From an uncultured Elioraea sp. (lineage in GTDB: Bacteria; Pseudomonadota; Alphaproteobacteria; Acetobacterales; Acetobacteraceae): DNA of 35,003 bases. This document shows positions 8,336 to 16,927 of this stretch, piece after piece. A program made the translations under genes and the position numbers. Location of the stretch: assembly GCA_938010425.1 (NCBI GenBank), contig CALLUO010000097.1, positions 1 to 35,003 on the forward strand, read 5' to 3'. The notes beneath the pieces were generated by a model. That model made no database searches. It was not told the origin of the DNA and was given only the letters and a program-made list of their open reading frames with translations. Within the stretch, counting starts at the first letter, position 1. Each line of letters begins with the position of its first letter.

Positions 8336-9259
8336 CTAGCGCCCGACCTTAGACGGCGCAAGCGGTGGTGGCTCGCCGGCTGCATGTTCGACCGCGCCGA
8401 GCGCATCGGCGAGCCGCGCTACAGCACTGCCGGGGCGAAGGGGCTTGGGTTGGCTGTCCGCCGGCGCCCACCCGGTCAGGCCGAGCAGAACAAGCGGCAG
8501 GGCAATCCGGCCCTCTCCGTCGCGCGGGAGGCGGGCAAGGGCGGATGCGACCAGCGCGCGCGGCGGGACCCGGCGTGACCGCTGGGCAACCGCATTCGTC
8601 TCGCCAAGCGCGCGCAGGTCGCGGATCAGGGCCAGGGGGTCGTCGTAGGTGACGGTAAGGGTTTCACTGTCCGCCACGGGCAGTGCGAAGCCCGCCCGCT
8701 GCAAGAGGGCTGCGGCGTCGGCAAGGTCAGCTAAGGGCGAGACACGCGGGCTCGCCCCGCCGGTGGTCTCGACTTCGGCGTCAAGCAGGGCCTGGCGCAG
8801 GGGGGCGAGAGTGCCGAGGCCCGGCATGACGGCAAGAAAGAGCCCGTCCGGGACGAGAACGCGCCTGATCTGGATCAGCGCCCCTGGCAGGTCGTTCACC
8901 CACTGCAGAGACAGGCAGGAGACGACGAGGTCGAACGATGCCGGCGCGAAGGGAAGCCACTCCTCGTCGGCAGCGACGGCTGGACCGCTCCGTGCGGCGC
9001 GGCTTGCCATGCGGGGCGAGAGGTCGGCGCACACCACGAAGGGGATGCCGCGCGCCCGCAGAGCATCCGCAAGCAAGCCATGCCGCCCGCCGAGGTCGAG
9101 AGCGCGGGTGAAGCGGCGGGTGGTATCGTCGAGGCGATCGACCAAGCGTTCAGCAAGCACAGCGAAAATCGGTGCCGCTTCGTCGATACGCGCGGCTGCG
9201 CGATCACGATGCAAACGCACGATGCGGCGGTCGAAGATGGGCTCCGGTCCGGCGGTCAC
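8336..9259 (-). CDS. Class I SAM-dependent methyltransferase (BioC / NDUFAF5-like)
   Basis: The protein has a class I SAM-binding fold: RALDLGGRHGLLADAL (motif I), VVCADLSPRMA (acidic loop), EEWLPFAPASFDLVVSCLSL (motif II/III) and a later VPDGLFLAVM strand. The start region GPEPIFDRRIVRLHRDRAA is typical of alphaproteobacterial BioC-like proteins related to NDUFAF5, whose mitochondrial member hydroxylates an arginine of complex I. Whether this copy methylates a biotin precursor or does something else is open. I use the GTG at 9259, where family similarity starts, giving 307 residues. A TTG at 9352 would add 31 poorly conserved residues. It sits upstream of map and is divergent from comF, a common alphaproteobacterial arrangement. 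Confidence 0.8.
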   Translation of the reverse strand: MTAGPEPIFDRRIVRLHRDRAAARIDEAAPIFAVLAERLVDRLDDTTRRFTRALDLGGRHGLLADALRARGIPFVVCADLSPRMASRAARSGPAVAADEEWLPFAPASFDLVVSCLSLQWVNDLPGALIQIRRVLVPDGLFLAVMPGLGTLAPLRQALLDAEVETTGGASPRVSPLADLADAAALLQRAGFALPVADSETLTVTYDDPLALIRDLRALGETNAVAQRSRRVPPRALVASALARLPRDGEGRIALPLVLLGLTGWAPADSQPKPLRPGSAVARLADALGAVEHAAGEPPPLAPSKVGR

Positions 9260-9714
9260 CTTCCGGATTTGGGCGGGGTGCTTGAACAAGGCAACGGGGT
9301 TGCCGTGCCTCGCAGGGCGATCTGCTCCACGAAGGGGGGCGGAGGCAGCCAACGGCCGGACGCGCGTTCTTGCCAGTCCTGGCGCGCTCGCGCGCCCAAC
9401 ACCCCCGGTCTGCCCCTCGCCTCGCTGGCCGGCAGACAGGGGTCCTCAAGCATCGCACGACGCCAGACACGCCCCAGCGGCCTGAACGAGTGGGGCATAG
9501 CGTCGCGCAGACCGATCGCATCGTGCTGCGTTGGGGGGTATACGGAGGGGTACAATGGCTGCCGGCACCCGCCTCACCCCCCTTTCCGCGGCGCAGCAAG
9601 GGCGGGTCTTGAATGCCTCCAGGCCTGTGGTCCTGCTCGCTTCACGGCGGGCAGGCGGCCTATGGACCAGGCCCATCCCACCGCTGCCCCCGCGCCAAAC
9701 CCGCTGAGGCCCAA
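9260..9714. other. Intergenic region between methyltransferase and comF
   Basis: This 455-base region separates divergent genes and should contain both promoters. A TACAAT hexamer at 9551-9556 resembles a -10 box for comF, but I find no well-spaced -35. The repeated GGGGTA around 9536-9551 has no clear meaning. Open frames here are Arg/Pro-rich shadows. No RNA gene is seen. Confidence 0.4.
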
Positions 9715-10506
9715 ATGCGTGCGACCGCCCTCTCTCCGCCATGGCAGGCACTGGCGCGCAGCGGCGCCCGGGTGGCGAGGCTTGCCATGGATGCCCTGAT
9801 TCCGCCCTCCTGCCCAGTGTGCGATTCCCCAGTGGCAGCCCAGGGACTCATCTGCCCGGCCTGCTTCCCGCTTTTCCGACCGATTGTCCCGCCCCTGTGC
9901 GAGGCTTGCGGCCTGCCCGTGGCCATGGCGGAGATACACTCTGGCCGCCCTGTCTGTCCCGCTTGCGCATCCCGCCGCCCGCTGTTCCGGCGAGCCCGCG
10001 CGGTCTGGCTCTACGGTGGTGCGGCCAAAGATCTTGTCCTGAGGTTGAAATACGCCGATCGCGAGGACCTTGCGCTGCCGATGGGGCGGCTGATGGCGCG
10101 GGCGGGAGAGGCGCTTTTGCGCGAGGCCGACCTATTGATACCCGTCCCGCTCAACCTGCGCCGCTTGCTCGCGCGAGGTTACAACCAGGCTGCGGTGCTC
10201 GCCCGTGTTGTCGCTCGCATGTCCGGCGTGCCGGCCGCGGTCGATGCGCTGCGCCGCACCCGCGCGACCCCGCCGCTCGCTGACCTCAGCCGCGAGGAGC
10301 GGGAAGCAAGCCTCATTGATGCCTTTGTCGTCGCCCCGCGCTGGCGTGCCCGCATCGCTGGGCGGCGCGTGGTGCTCATCGACGACGTGCTCACCTCGGG
10401 CGCCACAGCAGAGGCCTGCACGGACGCGCTGTTCGCTGCTGGTGCGGCCTCGGTCGATGTGCTGGCCGCCGCCCGCACCCCGCCGCCGCGCTTCTCCCTG
10501 GCTTGA
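9715..10506 (+). CDS. comF: ComF family phosphoribosyltransferase-like protein
   Basis: This 263-residue protein has an N-terminal double zinc finger (PSCPVCDSPV, LICPACFPLF, CEACGLPV, VCPACASR) and a C-terminal PRTase domain with VVLIDDVLTSGATAEACTDA, the PRPP-binding loop. The LKYADREDLALP and RGYNQAAVLARVVA segments are typical of ComF. Homologues act in DNA uptake during competence (ComFC/GntX), with a cytoplasmic role in moving single-stranded DNA inward. Competence is not demonstrated for this organism. The start at ATG 9715 is favoured over the 9613 frame, whose extra residues are not conserved. It is followed closely by grxC and probably forms an operon with it. Confidence 0.92.
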   Translation: MRATALSPPWQALARSGARVARLAMDALIPPSCPVCDSPVAAQGLICPACFPLFRPIVPPLCEACGLPVAMAEIHSGRPVCPACASRRPLFRRARAVWLYGGAAKDLVLRLKYADREDLALPMGRLMARAGEALLREADLLIPVPLNLRRLLARGYNQAAVLARVVARMSGVPAAVDALRRTRATPPLADLSREEREASLIDAFVVAPRWRARIAGRRVVLIDDVLTSGATAEACTDALFAAGAASVDVLAAARTPPPRFSLA

Positions 10507-10531
10507 CCTCGTGGCGCGCCGGCGCGAAAGC

Positions 10532-10810
10532 ATGGGGATGCCCGAGGTGGAGATCTATACTATCCCCTGGTGCCCCTATTGCGTTGCGGCGAAGCGGCTG
10601 TTGCAGCGCAAAGGTGTGGCGTTTCGCGAGATCGACGCGCCCTTGGGAAGCCCTGCCCGCGAGGAGGCGATACGCCGCTCCGGCGGGCGCACCACCGTGC
10701 CGCAGGTGTTTATCGATGGAAAACCTGTCGGCGGGTACGATGACATCACTGCTCTTGACCGGGCGGGTGAATTGGATCGGCTGCTGAGCCTCGGTTCCGC
10801 GGCCGGTTGA
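10532..10810 (+). CDS. grxC: Glutaredoxin 3
   Basis: This 92-residue glutaredoxin carries the dithiol active site in EIYTIPWCPYCVAAK (CPYC). It also has the TVPQVFIDG cis-proline loop and the GGYDDITALDRAGELDRLL segment that bind glutathione. It reduces protein disulfides and glutathione mixed disulfides in the cytoplasm. The start could be 10532 or the ATG two codons later at 10538; a GAAAG sequence precedes both. It lies 25 bases after comF and 76 bases before the DUF1178 gene. In many Alphaproteobacteria a nitrilase-family gene lies between grxC and DUF1178; here there is none. A short GGCAC/GTGCC hairpin sits in the gap (10826-10848). Confidence 0.95.
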   Translation: MGMPEVEIYTIPWCPYCVAAKRLLQRKGVAFREIDAPLGSPAREEAIRRSGGRTTVPQVFIDGKPVGGYDDITALDRAGELDRLLSLGSAAG

Positions 10811-10886
10811 CCTTCCCCCTCCCCTGGCACTCCCTTGCCGAGGGTGCCAATCGTGCCGACACTAGAGAGCGAACGGGGTGACGGCG

Positions 10887-11351
10887 ATGATCCACTACAC
10901 TCTCCGCTGCGAGGCGGGCCACGAGTTCGACGGTTGGTTCAAGGACAGCGCGACCTTCGAGAAGATGGCAGCGCGGGGCTTGATCGAATGCCCCTTTTGC
11001 GGCTCGACCAATGTGTCGCGCGCGCTGATGACACCGGCCATTGCAGGGGGCGCGAGGGAGGAACCGGCCGCCCAAGCAGCCACAGCGCCACCGCCTGTCG
11101 CGCCGGAAAAGGCTGTGGCTGGCCCGATCCCGCCTGCCCTCTACGCCGCATTGGCGCGCCTGCGCGCCGAGATCGAGCGGAGTTGCGAGTATGTCGGCCC
11201 CGCCTTCGCCGAGGAGGCACGCCGGATCCATGAGGGCGAGGCGAAACGGCGCGGCATCTACGGCGAAGCCACCCCAGAGGAGGCGGAGGCGCTGCGCGAG
11301 GACGGCATCGAGGTCCAGTCCATTCCCTGGGTGCCGCGCACCGACGGCTAA
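10887..11351 (+). CDS. DUF1178 family protein
   Basis: This 154-residue protein of a conserved, uncharacterised alphaproteobacterial family starts MIHYTLRCEAGHEFDGWF and contains CPFCGS about 30 residues later. Together these give a rubredoxin-like or zinc-ribbon set of cysteines. The centre is an Ala/Pro linker. The C-terminal half has SCEYVGPAFAEEARRIHEGE and GIYGEATPEEAEALREDGIE, the most conserved block of the family. I prefer the ATG at 10887, six bases after a GGGGTG ribosome-binding site, to the GTG at 10878. Its position after comF and grxC is conserved in related genomes. The function is unknown; metal binding is inferred only from the cysteines. Confidence 0.9.
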   Translation: MIHYTLRCEAGHEFDGWFKDSATFEKMAARGLIECPFCGSTNVSRALMTPAIAGGAREEPAAQAATAPPPVAPEKAVAGPIPPALYAALARLRAEIERSCEYVGPAFAEEARRIHEGEAKRRGIYGEATPEEAEALREDGIEVQSIPWVPRTDG

Positions 11352-11442
11352 CCGCGGCTAGCCCCTAGGGCGGGCCTCGCTGCCTGAACCCTTTGACCCT
11401 TTGACTTGGGAAGCAGGATCACGCCTTCACCCTCGGCCCCGC

Positions 11443-13659
11443 TCAGCTGAGGCGGTCGCCGTCTGGCCGGGCCATGGCCGCCGCTCTCTGAAGGGTCGCG
11501 ATCGCCGCCGCGAGATCGGCCCGCGCGATCGGCTTGGCGAGGAAGGCGATTGCCTCTTGGCGGGCAAGATCTTCGGGCAACTGACTGCCAGCGAAGCCGC
11601 TGATCAGCAGGGTTGGCACGATCCTGCCACCCCGCCGGGCCCAGAGCGCGAGTTCGTAGCCGTTCATATCGCCCGGCATGACCACATCGGTGACCAGCAC
11701 GTCTGGCACGGCCTCAGCAAGCCGCGCCCGCGCCGAGGCGGCGTCGTGCGCCTCCGTCACCCGCGCGCCGAGCGCCTTCAGGGTTTCGGCCATGACGTGA
11801 CGCACCGTGGGGTCGTCGTCCACCAGCAGCACATGTGCCTCGATCCGCTCCGGCACGCTTGCTGGCCGCGTCGGCTCGGGGGGGATCGCCTCCGCCGTCA
11901 GGGGAAGCAACACAGAGACGCGCGTGCCGCGGCCGGGCTTGCTCTCAATGATGGCGGTGCCGCCCGATTGCTGGGCAAAGCCGTAAACCATGGCGAGCCC
12001 GAGCCCAGTGCCGCGCCCCAGCGCTTTGGTGGTGAAAAACGGCTCGAAGGCCCGCGCTGCCACCTCGGGCGGCATGCCGCGCCCGTTATCCTCGACATCG
12101 ATCACGGCATAGCGGCCGGGTTCTAGCCCTGTGGTTTCTCCCTCTGACGCGCGGATGAGCCGCATGCGCGTGCGCACGACGATGCGCCCGTCGCGCTCGA
12201 TCACGTCGTGCGCGTTGGAGATGAGGTTGATCAGGCAGGCATCGAGATGAGCCGGGTCGACGCGCACGGGCAGCGGCCTCGGAGCGAGGTCGAAGACGAG
12301 CTGGTTCTGCTCGCCCGCCGCCTTGGCGAGCAAGGTGCGGCTCTTGCGGATCTGCACCGAGACGTCGCAGGCGACCGGGAACAACATCTGCCGCCGCGCG
12401 AAGGAGAGGAGATCCGCTGTCAGCCGTGCCCCCCTCTCGATTGTTGCCATCATCAGGTCGGTCGTTTCGCGTACGGCCTGATCCTCGGGGAAGCGGTTCT
12501 GCAGGCTTTCGGCGCAGCCCATCAGCACGGCGAGCAGGTTGTTGAAGTCGTGCGCCACACCGCCGGTGAGCAGCCCCACCGCCTCCAGCTTCTGCGCCTG
12601 GTGAAGCTGATCTTCGGCTTTGCGCCGGGCCTCGTCGGCGTCAATCACGCATTCGACAAGGTCGGCGTGCGCTTGCGCCGCCCGCCACAACGCATAGGCG
12701 AGAGCGCCGATGGCGATGGAGGCAAGCAGCAGCACCAAGCCGAAGCCGATCGCCACCTTGTCGTGCGCACGCGACAAGGCGCTGGTCGACCCGCCGACCG
12801 AGACAGCGACGAGTTTCGGCCCGATGGCGCGCCAGGCGACAAGACGCCTGCCATCCTGCTCGGTTTCGACCTCGAAGGACCCGCCGTCAGCACCGGCGTG
12901 CCAGGCGCTGAGCAGCGGGTCCGTGTCGGGGTCGAGTCTGACTTCACCTGCCATCGGCGGCCGGCTCGCCAGCACCCAGCCCTCGCGGCTGATCCAGGCG
13001 ACGCCGAAGTCAAGGAAGGGCGACACAGCGGCGAAGGCCTTTTGCAGGTAGCTGGTTGGGATCAGCAGCACCGCAGCCCGCACCGCCCCCGGACCCTGCA
13101 GGGGCACCACAATGCCGAACGCGAACCCCGCCTCGCCGGGGAGCGGATGCGGCGGGGTCACCGCCACAACTTCCTCTCCGAGGGTTGCAAACTCGGCCGG
13201 ATCCACGGCCGGGAGGCGAAGCTCCTCAGCAAGCGACAGGGGCAGCGAGTGCACGACCACCCGCCCGGCCTCGTCGACCAGCGCGATACCTTGGAGATGC
13301 GCGTGGCGGTCGGCAATCGTCGTCAACAGGCGCTTCAACCCAGCGTCGCGGCGAAGCTCCTCCTCACCCCGCCCGGCAACGATCTCGCCGATGCGCTGCC
13401 CAGCGTCGATGGTCGAGCTCACCACCGTGCGCGTGTGGTAGGCGGCGAGATCAAGCACCTCGGTCAGCCGCGCCCGTCCCTCGCTGACCGCGATCGCTTT
13501 CAGCCAGGCCGCACCGACCAGGATGGCGATCAGCGGGGCGAGCATCAGCCCGCCGAGCAGAAGCGCGATCCAGCGGTTCAGCCTCTGGGCGGAGAGAGAC
13601 ATGTCGGCGAGCGCGGCCTCCGTCGAGGCCGCGTCAAGACGACGCGGGAGTGCGGCCAT
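11443..13659 (-). CDS. Membrane hybrid sensor histidine kinase with receiver domain
   Basis: This 738-residue protein has TM1 at about residues 30-52, an extracytoplasmic sensor of about 250 residues (Cache-like in size and placement, but not assigned), TM2 at about 303-325, then a short coiled coil (331-360). The kinase core is complete: H-box [16 protein letters not shown] with phospho-His 370, N-box [15 protein letters not shown]1 DNGRGMP, F-box PFFTTK and G2 [12 protein letters not shown]. The receiver at about 608-725 has [13 protein letters not shown], phospho-acceptor Asp658 in [10 protein letters not shown], and Lys709 in FLAKPI. It lacks an Hpt domain and a DNA-binding output, so a partner protein is expected; none is adjacent. 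It is convergent with DUF1178. The signal is unknown. Confidence 0.93.
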   Translation of the reverse strand: MAALPRRLDAASTEAALADMSLSAQRLNRWIALLLGGLMLAPLIAILVGAAWLKAIAVSEGRARLTEVLDLAAYHTRTVVSSTIDAGQRIGEIVAGRGEEELRRDAGLKRLLTTIADRHAHLQGIALVDEAGRVVVHSLPLSLAEELRLPAVDPAEFATLGEEVVAVTPPHPLPGEAGFAFGIVVPLQGPGAVRAAVLLIPTSYLQKAFAAVSPFLDFGVAWISREGWVLASRPPMAGEVRLDPDTDPLLSAWHAGADGGSFEVETEQDGRRLVAWRAIGPKLVAVSVGGSTSALSRAHDKVAIGFGLVLLLASIAIGALAYALWRAAQAHADLVECVIDADEARRKAEDQLHQAQKLEAVGLLTGGVAHDFNNLLAVLMGCAESLQNRFPEDQAVRETTDLMMATIERGARLTADLLSFARRQMLFPVACDVSVQIRKSRTLLAKAAGEQNQLVFDLAPRPLPVRVDPAHLDACLINLISNAHDVIERDGRIVVRTRMRLIRASEGETTGLEPGRYAVIDVEDNGRGMPPEVAARAFEPFFTTKALGRGTGLGLAMVYGFAQQSGGTAIIESKPGRGTRVSVLLPLTAEAIPPEPTRPASVPERIEAHVLLVDDDPTVRHVMAETLKALGARVTEAHDAASARARLAEAVPDVLVTDVVMPGDMNGYELALWARRGGRIVPTLLISGFAGSQLPEDLARQEAIAFLAKPIARADLAAAIATLQRAAAMARPDGDRLS

Positions 13660-13742
13660 GGCGGCTCCTGGGGCGAGTCGAGGAGGAAAGGAAGGTGCCG
13701 GTGCGGGCAGAGCTCCGCCGGCTTTCGGAAACTATTCCTAAC

Positions 13743-13773
13743 CGGTTTTCCACCCCAGGTCGAGAAAAAACCG
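13743..13773 (-). terminator. Possible terminator hairpin downstream of ubiG
   Basis: On the minus strand, shortly after the ubiG stop, there is a T-run (GCGGTTTTTT) and an inverted repeat CGGTTTT / AAAACCG with a 17-base loop. The geometry is not ideal because the T-run lies inside the stem, but it is the only such structure in the 136 bases between ubiG and the sensor kinase gene. Confidence 0.35.
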
Positions 13774-13795
13774 CTCTCCCACCCCTTCGGCGGCG

Positions 13796-14506
13796 TTAGA
13801 CGCGCCGCGCCGCGACCAGATAATTCACCGAGAGATCCCTCGTCTCCCGCCACGCCCCAGACAGGGGATTCATCGCCATGCCGGTGGAGTCCATGACCGC
13901 AAACCCGGCCTGGCGCAGGTCTTTGGTCAGCTCCTCGGGGCGGACGAAGGCGCGCCAGTCATGCGTTCCCACGGGCAGGAGCCTGAGAAGATACTCGGCA
14001 CCGACCTTAGCGAATAGGAAGGATTTCGCAGTCCGGTTCAAGGTGGAGAGGAAGAGCATGCCCCCCGGCCGGCAGAGCGCGGCAAGCGCGGCGAGGAAGG
14101 CCGCCCTGTCCGCCACATGCTCCACCACCTCAAGCGCGGTGATGGCGTCGAACTTCGCACCATCGGCCACCAGCTCCTCCGGGGCAGCCACCCGATAATC
14201 GATCGCGAGCCCCGCCCGTTCGGCGTGCAGCCGGGCGGCAGCGATTGTCTCTGCGGCAGCGTCGATCGCCGTCACCTTCGCCCCCGCCCGGGCAAAGGCC
14301 TCGGCCGCGATTCCGGCCCCGCAGCCGACATCAAGCAAATCAAGCCCTTCGATCGCGAACCCGGTCTTGCGCAGTCGGGCGAGGATCCAGCCCACGCGCA
14401 GCGGGTTCATCCGATGCAGGGGCTTCATCGGGCCCTCCGGGTCCCACCAACGGTCGGCGAGGGCGGCAAACTTCGCCGTCTCCGATGCCAGAACCGTGCC
14501 CGCCAT
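13796..14506 (-). CDS. ubiG: Ubiquinone biosynthesis O-methyltransferase
   Basis: This 236-residue class I methyltransferase carries out both O-methylations in ubiquinone synthesis, acting on membrane-associated polyprenyl intermediates. Family features are evident: FAALADRWWDPEGPMKPLHR near the N-terminus (a UbiG hallmark), LLDVGCGAGIAAEAFARAGA (motif I), TAIDAAAETIAAAR, ITALEVVEHVADRAAFLAAL, and FLSTLNRTAKSFLFAKVGAE. The C-terminal LLPVGTHDWRAFVRPEEL is also typical. The start at ATG 14506 follows GGGGTGG and gives the expected length; the longer frame to 14575 is not conserved. It is divergent from lysC with 89 bases between starts, an arrangement common in Alphaproteobacteria. Intact. Confidence 0.96.
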   Translation of the reverse strand: MAGTVLASETAKFAALADRWWDPEGPMKPLHRMNPLRVGWILARLRKTGFAIEGLDLLDVGCGAGIAAEAFARAGAKVTAIDAAAETIAAARLHAERAGLAIDYRVAAPEELVADGAKFDAITALEVVEHVADRAAFLAALAALCRPGGMLFLSTLNRTAKSFLFAKVGAEYLLRLLPVGTHDWRAFVRPEELTKDLRQAGFAVMDSTGMAMNPLSGAWRETRDLSVNYLVAARRV

Positions 14507-14595
14507 GTCACCACCCCGATTGCCGATGACAGCCTCGGTCGTTATTTGTTGCCCTTTGTCCTCCGCGCAACGCACCTCTCCACACGCCAGCGCCT

Positions 14596-15819
14596 ATGGC
14601 CCGCATCGTGATGAAATTTGGCGGCACCTCCCTCGCCGGCCTTGACCGCATCCGCGCTGTCGCCAAGCGCGTGAAGCGCGAGGTGCTGGCCGGCCACGAA
14701 GTGGCGGTCGTCGTCTCCGCCATGGCAGGCGTGACCAACCAGCTCGTCGCGTGGTGTCAGGAGCTTTCGCCCCTGCATGATGCGCGCGAATATGACACGG
14801 TGGTGGCAACAGGCGAGCAGGTGACGACGGGCCTGACCGCCATCGCTCTGCAGGCGGAAGGAATCGATGCGCGGTCCTGGCAGGGCTGGCAAATCCCAAT
14901 CCGCACCGACGACGCACACGGAAAGGCGCGGATCGAAACCATCGAGGCAGGCGAGCTGCGGCGGCGAATGAAACTCGGACAAGTGCCGGTGGTGGCGGGT
15001 TTCCAAGGGCTTGGGCCAGATCAGCGCATCACCACGCTGGGGCGCGGCGGCTCCGACCTCTCGGCAGTGGCGCTGGCCGCCGCGCTCGACGCCGACCGCT
15101 GCGACATCTTCACCGATGTCGATGGCGTTTACACCACCGACCCCCGCATCGTGCCGCGCGCGCGTAAACTCGCCCGCATCTCTTACGAGGAAATGCTGGA
15201 GCTCGCCTCCGTCGGCGCGAAGGTGCTGCAGACCCGCTCGGTTGAGCTGGCGATGAAGCAAAGGGTGCGCGTGCAGGTGCTATCCTCCTTCGAAGACGTG
15301 CCGGGAACCCTCGTTGTCGATGAGGATGAAATCGTGGAAAAGGAACTGGTAAGCGGGGTCGCCTACTCGCGCGACGAGGCGAAACTGACGCTGCGCCGCG
15401 TGCCGGACCGGCCGGGCATCGCGGCCTCGGTGTTTGGGCCGCTCGCTCAGGCCAACATCAACGTCGACATGATCGTGCAGAACGTCTCGGCCGACGGGCT
15501 CACCGACCTCACCTTCACGGTAGGACGAGCGGATCTCGCCCGCGCCCGCGCCGTGCTCGACGCCAACCGCGAGCGAATCGGCTTCAAGGACCTGGTGGTT
15601 GACCCCGCGGTGGCGAAGGTTTCGGTGGTCGGCATCGGCATGCGCAGTCACGCAGGTGTAGCCAGCACCATGTTCCGCACGCTCGCCGAACGCGGCATCA
15701 ATATCGAGGTCATCTCCACCTCCGAGATCAAAATCAGCGTTCTGATCCGCGAGGAGGCGACCGAGCTTGCCGTGCGCGCGCTCCACACAGCCTACGGGCT
15801 CGATCGGTCGCCGTCATGA
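14596..15819 (+). CDS. lysC: Aspartate kinase
   Basis: This 407-residue enzyme phosphorylates aspartate in the first step towards lysine, threonine and methionine. The kinase domain begins MARIVMKFGGTSLAG (KFGGTS nucleotide motif) and contains VATGEQVTTGL and TLGRGGSDLSAVALAAAL. The C-terminal part carries two ACT regulatory domains, seen around RVPDRPGIAASVFGPLAQAN and VVGIGMRSHAGVASTMF, the usual site of feedback inhibition by lysine and/or threonine. It has the length of the monofunctional class. The start is ATG 14596. The TGA stop overlaps the ATG of the next gene (ATGA), so translation of the two is probably coupled. Confidence 0.97.
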   Translation: MARIVMKFGGTSLAGLDRIRAVAKRVKREVLAGHEVAVVVSAMAGVTNQLVAWCQELSPLHDAREYDTVVATGEQVTTGLTAIALQAEGIDARSWQGWQIPIRTDDAHGKARIETIEAGELRRRMKLGQVPVVAGFQGLGPDQRITTLGRGGSDLSAVALAAALDADRCDIFTDVDGVYTTDPRIVPRARKLARISYEEMLELASVGAKVLQTRSVELAMKQRVRVQVLSSFEDVPGTLVVDEDEIVEKELVSGVAYSRDEAKLTLRRVPDRPGIAASVFGPLAQANINVDMIVQNVSADGLTDLTFTVGRADLARARAVLDANRERIGFKDLVVDPAVAKVSVVGIGMRSHAGVASTMFRTLAERGINIEVISTSEIKISVLIREEATELAVRALHTAYGLDRSPS

Positions 15820-16862
15820 CCCGCGCCGAAGCCGAAGCCCGCCTCGCCGGCCTCTGGCGCCGCGGCACCGAGTTCCTGGGCTGCCGCTACGCTATCCTCG
15901 GCGGCGCGATGAGCTGGGTGAGCGAGCGCAACCTCGTCTCCGCCATCTCCAACGCCGGCGGTTTCGGCGTCATCGCCTGCGGGTCGATGTCGCCCGCCCT
16001 GCTCGATGCCGAAATCGCTGCCACCAGGGAACGAACGAGCTACCCCTTCGGCGTCAACCTGATCACCATGCACCCCGAACTCGAGGCGCTGATCGGGGTC
16101 TGCCTTCACCACGGCGTGGGCCACATCGTGCTCGCAGGCGGCATCCCGCCCGCTGGCGCGATCCGCCGCATCAAAGACGCAGGCGCGAAGGTGATCTGCT
16201 TCGCGCCAGCGCTGGCGTTGGCGCGCAAGCTCGTGCGGTCGGGGGCGGATGCGCTCATCATCGAGGGCTCGGAGGCGGGGGGTCACATCGGGCCGGTGAG
16301 CCTCACGGTTCTCGCGCAGGAAATCCTGCCGCATCTGCAAGACGTTCCGGTGTTCGTCGCGGGCGGGCTCGGCCGCGGCGAGGCCATTCTCTCGTATCTC
16401 GAGATGGGAGCCTCTGGGGCGCAGCTCGGCACGCGCTTTGTTTGCGCAACCGAATCGATCGCCCATCCGCGCTTCAAGGAGGCCTTCATCCGGGCCGCCG
16501 CACGCGACGCCGTGCCTTCCGTCCAGCTCGACCCGCAATTTCCAGTCATCCCTGTGCGCGCTCTCGCCAACGATGGCACGCGCCGCTTCCTCGAACACCA
16601 GGCCGAGGTGATCCGCCGCTTTCGCTCCGGCGAGCTTGCCAAAGAAGAGGCCCAGCTCGCCATCGAGCAGTTCTGGGCCGGGGCGCTGAGACGCGCGGTG
16701 ATCGAAGGCGATGTGGAAACCGGGTCCGTGATGGCGGGGCAAAGCGTGGGCTTCGTCACCCGCGAACAGCCGACCGCAGAGATCATCGCCGAACTGGTCG
16801 AGCAGGCAATCGCTGCCCTGATGCGGCGAGAGGCCGCATTCGTGGCTGCGGCGGCAGAGTAG
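15816..16862 (+). CDS. NAD(P)H-dependent flavin oxidoreductase / nitronate monooxygenase family
   Basis: This 348-residue FMN-dependent TIM-barrel protein belongs to the nitronate monooxygenase / 2-nitropropane dioxygenase superfamily. Visible features are GGAMSWVSERNLVSAISNAG near the N-terminus, the HIVLAGGIPP strand, ALIIEGSEAGGHIGP with the conserved GGH, and VFVAGGLGRGEAILSYLEMG for FMN phosphate binding. The family also includes FabK-type enoyl-ACP reductases and uncharacterised oxidoreductases, so the substrate is not assigned. The start overlaps the lysC stop by four bases. Sixty-five bases downstream is the ptsP relic. In related genomes ptsP often follows lysC directly, so this gene sits between two usual neighbours. 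Confidence 0.88.
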   Translation: MTRAEAEARLAGLWRRGTEFLGCRYAILGGAMSWVSERNLVSAISNAGGFGVIACGSMSPALLDAEIAATRERTSYPFGVNLITMHPELEALIGVCLHHGVGHIVLAGGIPPAGAIRRIKDAGAKVICFAPALALARKLVRSGADALIIEGSEAGGHIGPVSLTVLAQEILPHLQDVPVFVAGGLGRGEAILSYLEMGASGAQLGTRFVCATESIAHPRFKEAFIRAAARDAVPSVQLDPQFPVIPVRALANDGTRRFLEHQAEVIRRFRSGELAKEEAQLAIEQFWAGALRRAVIEGDVETGSVMAGQSVGFVTREQPTAEIIAELVEQAIAALMRREAAFVAAAAE

Positions 16863-16927
16863 GAGGTACGGCGGAGTAAGCGGGCGGGAGGCACCCCCGC
16901 TCCCTGCTCGCGCGGCTTCGCGCCCTG

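Noticed and set aside
12208-13896. 562-codon open frame opposite the sensor kinase
   Set aside because: The minus strand holds every kinase and receiver motif; the plus frame is low-complexity and is a shadow.
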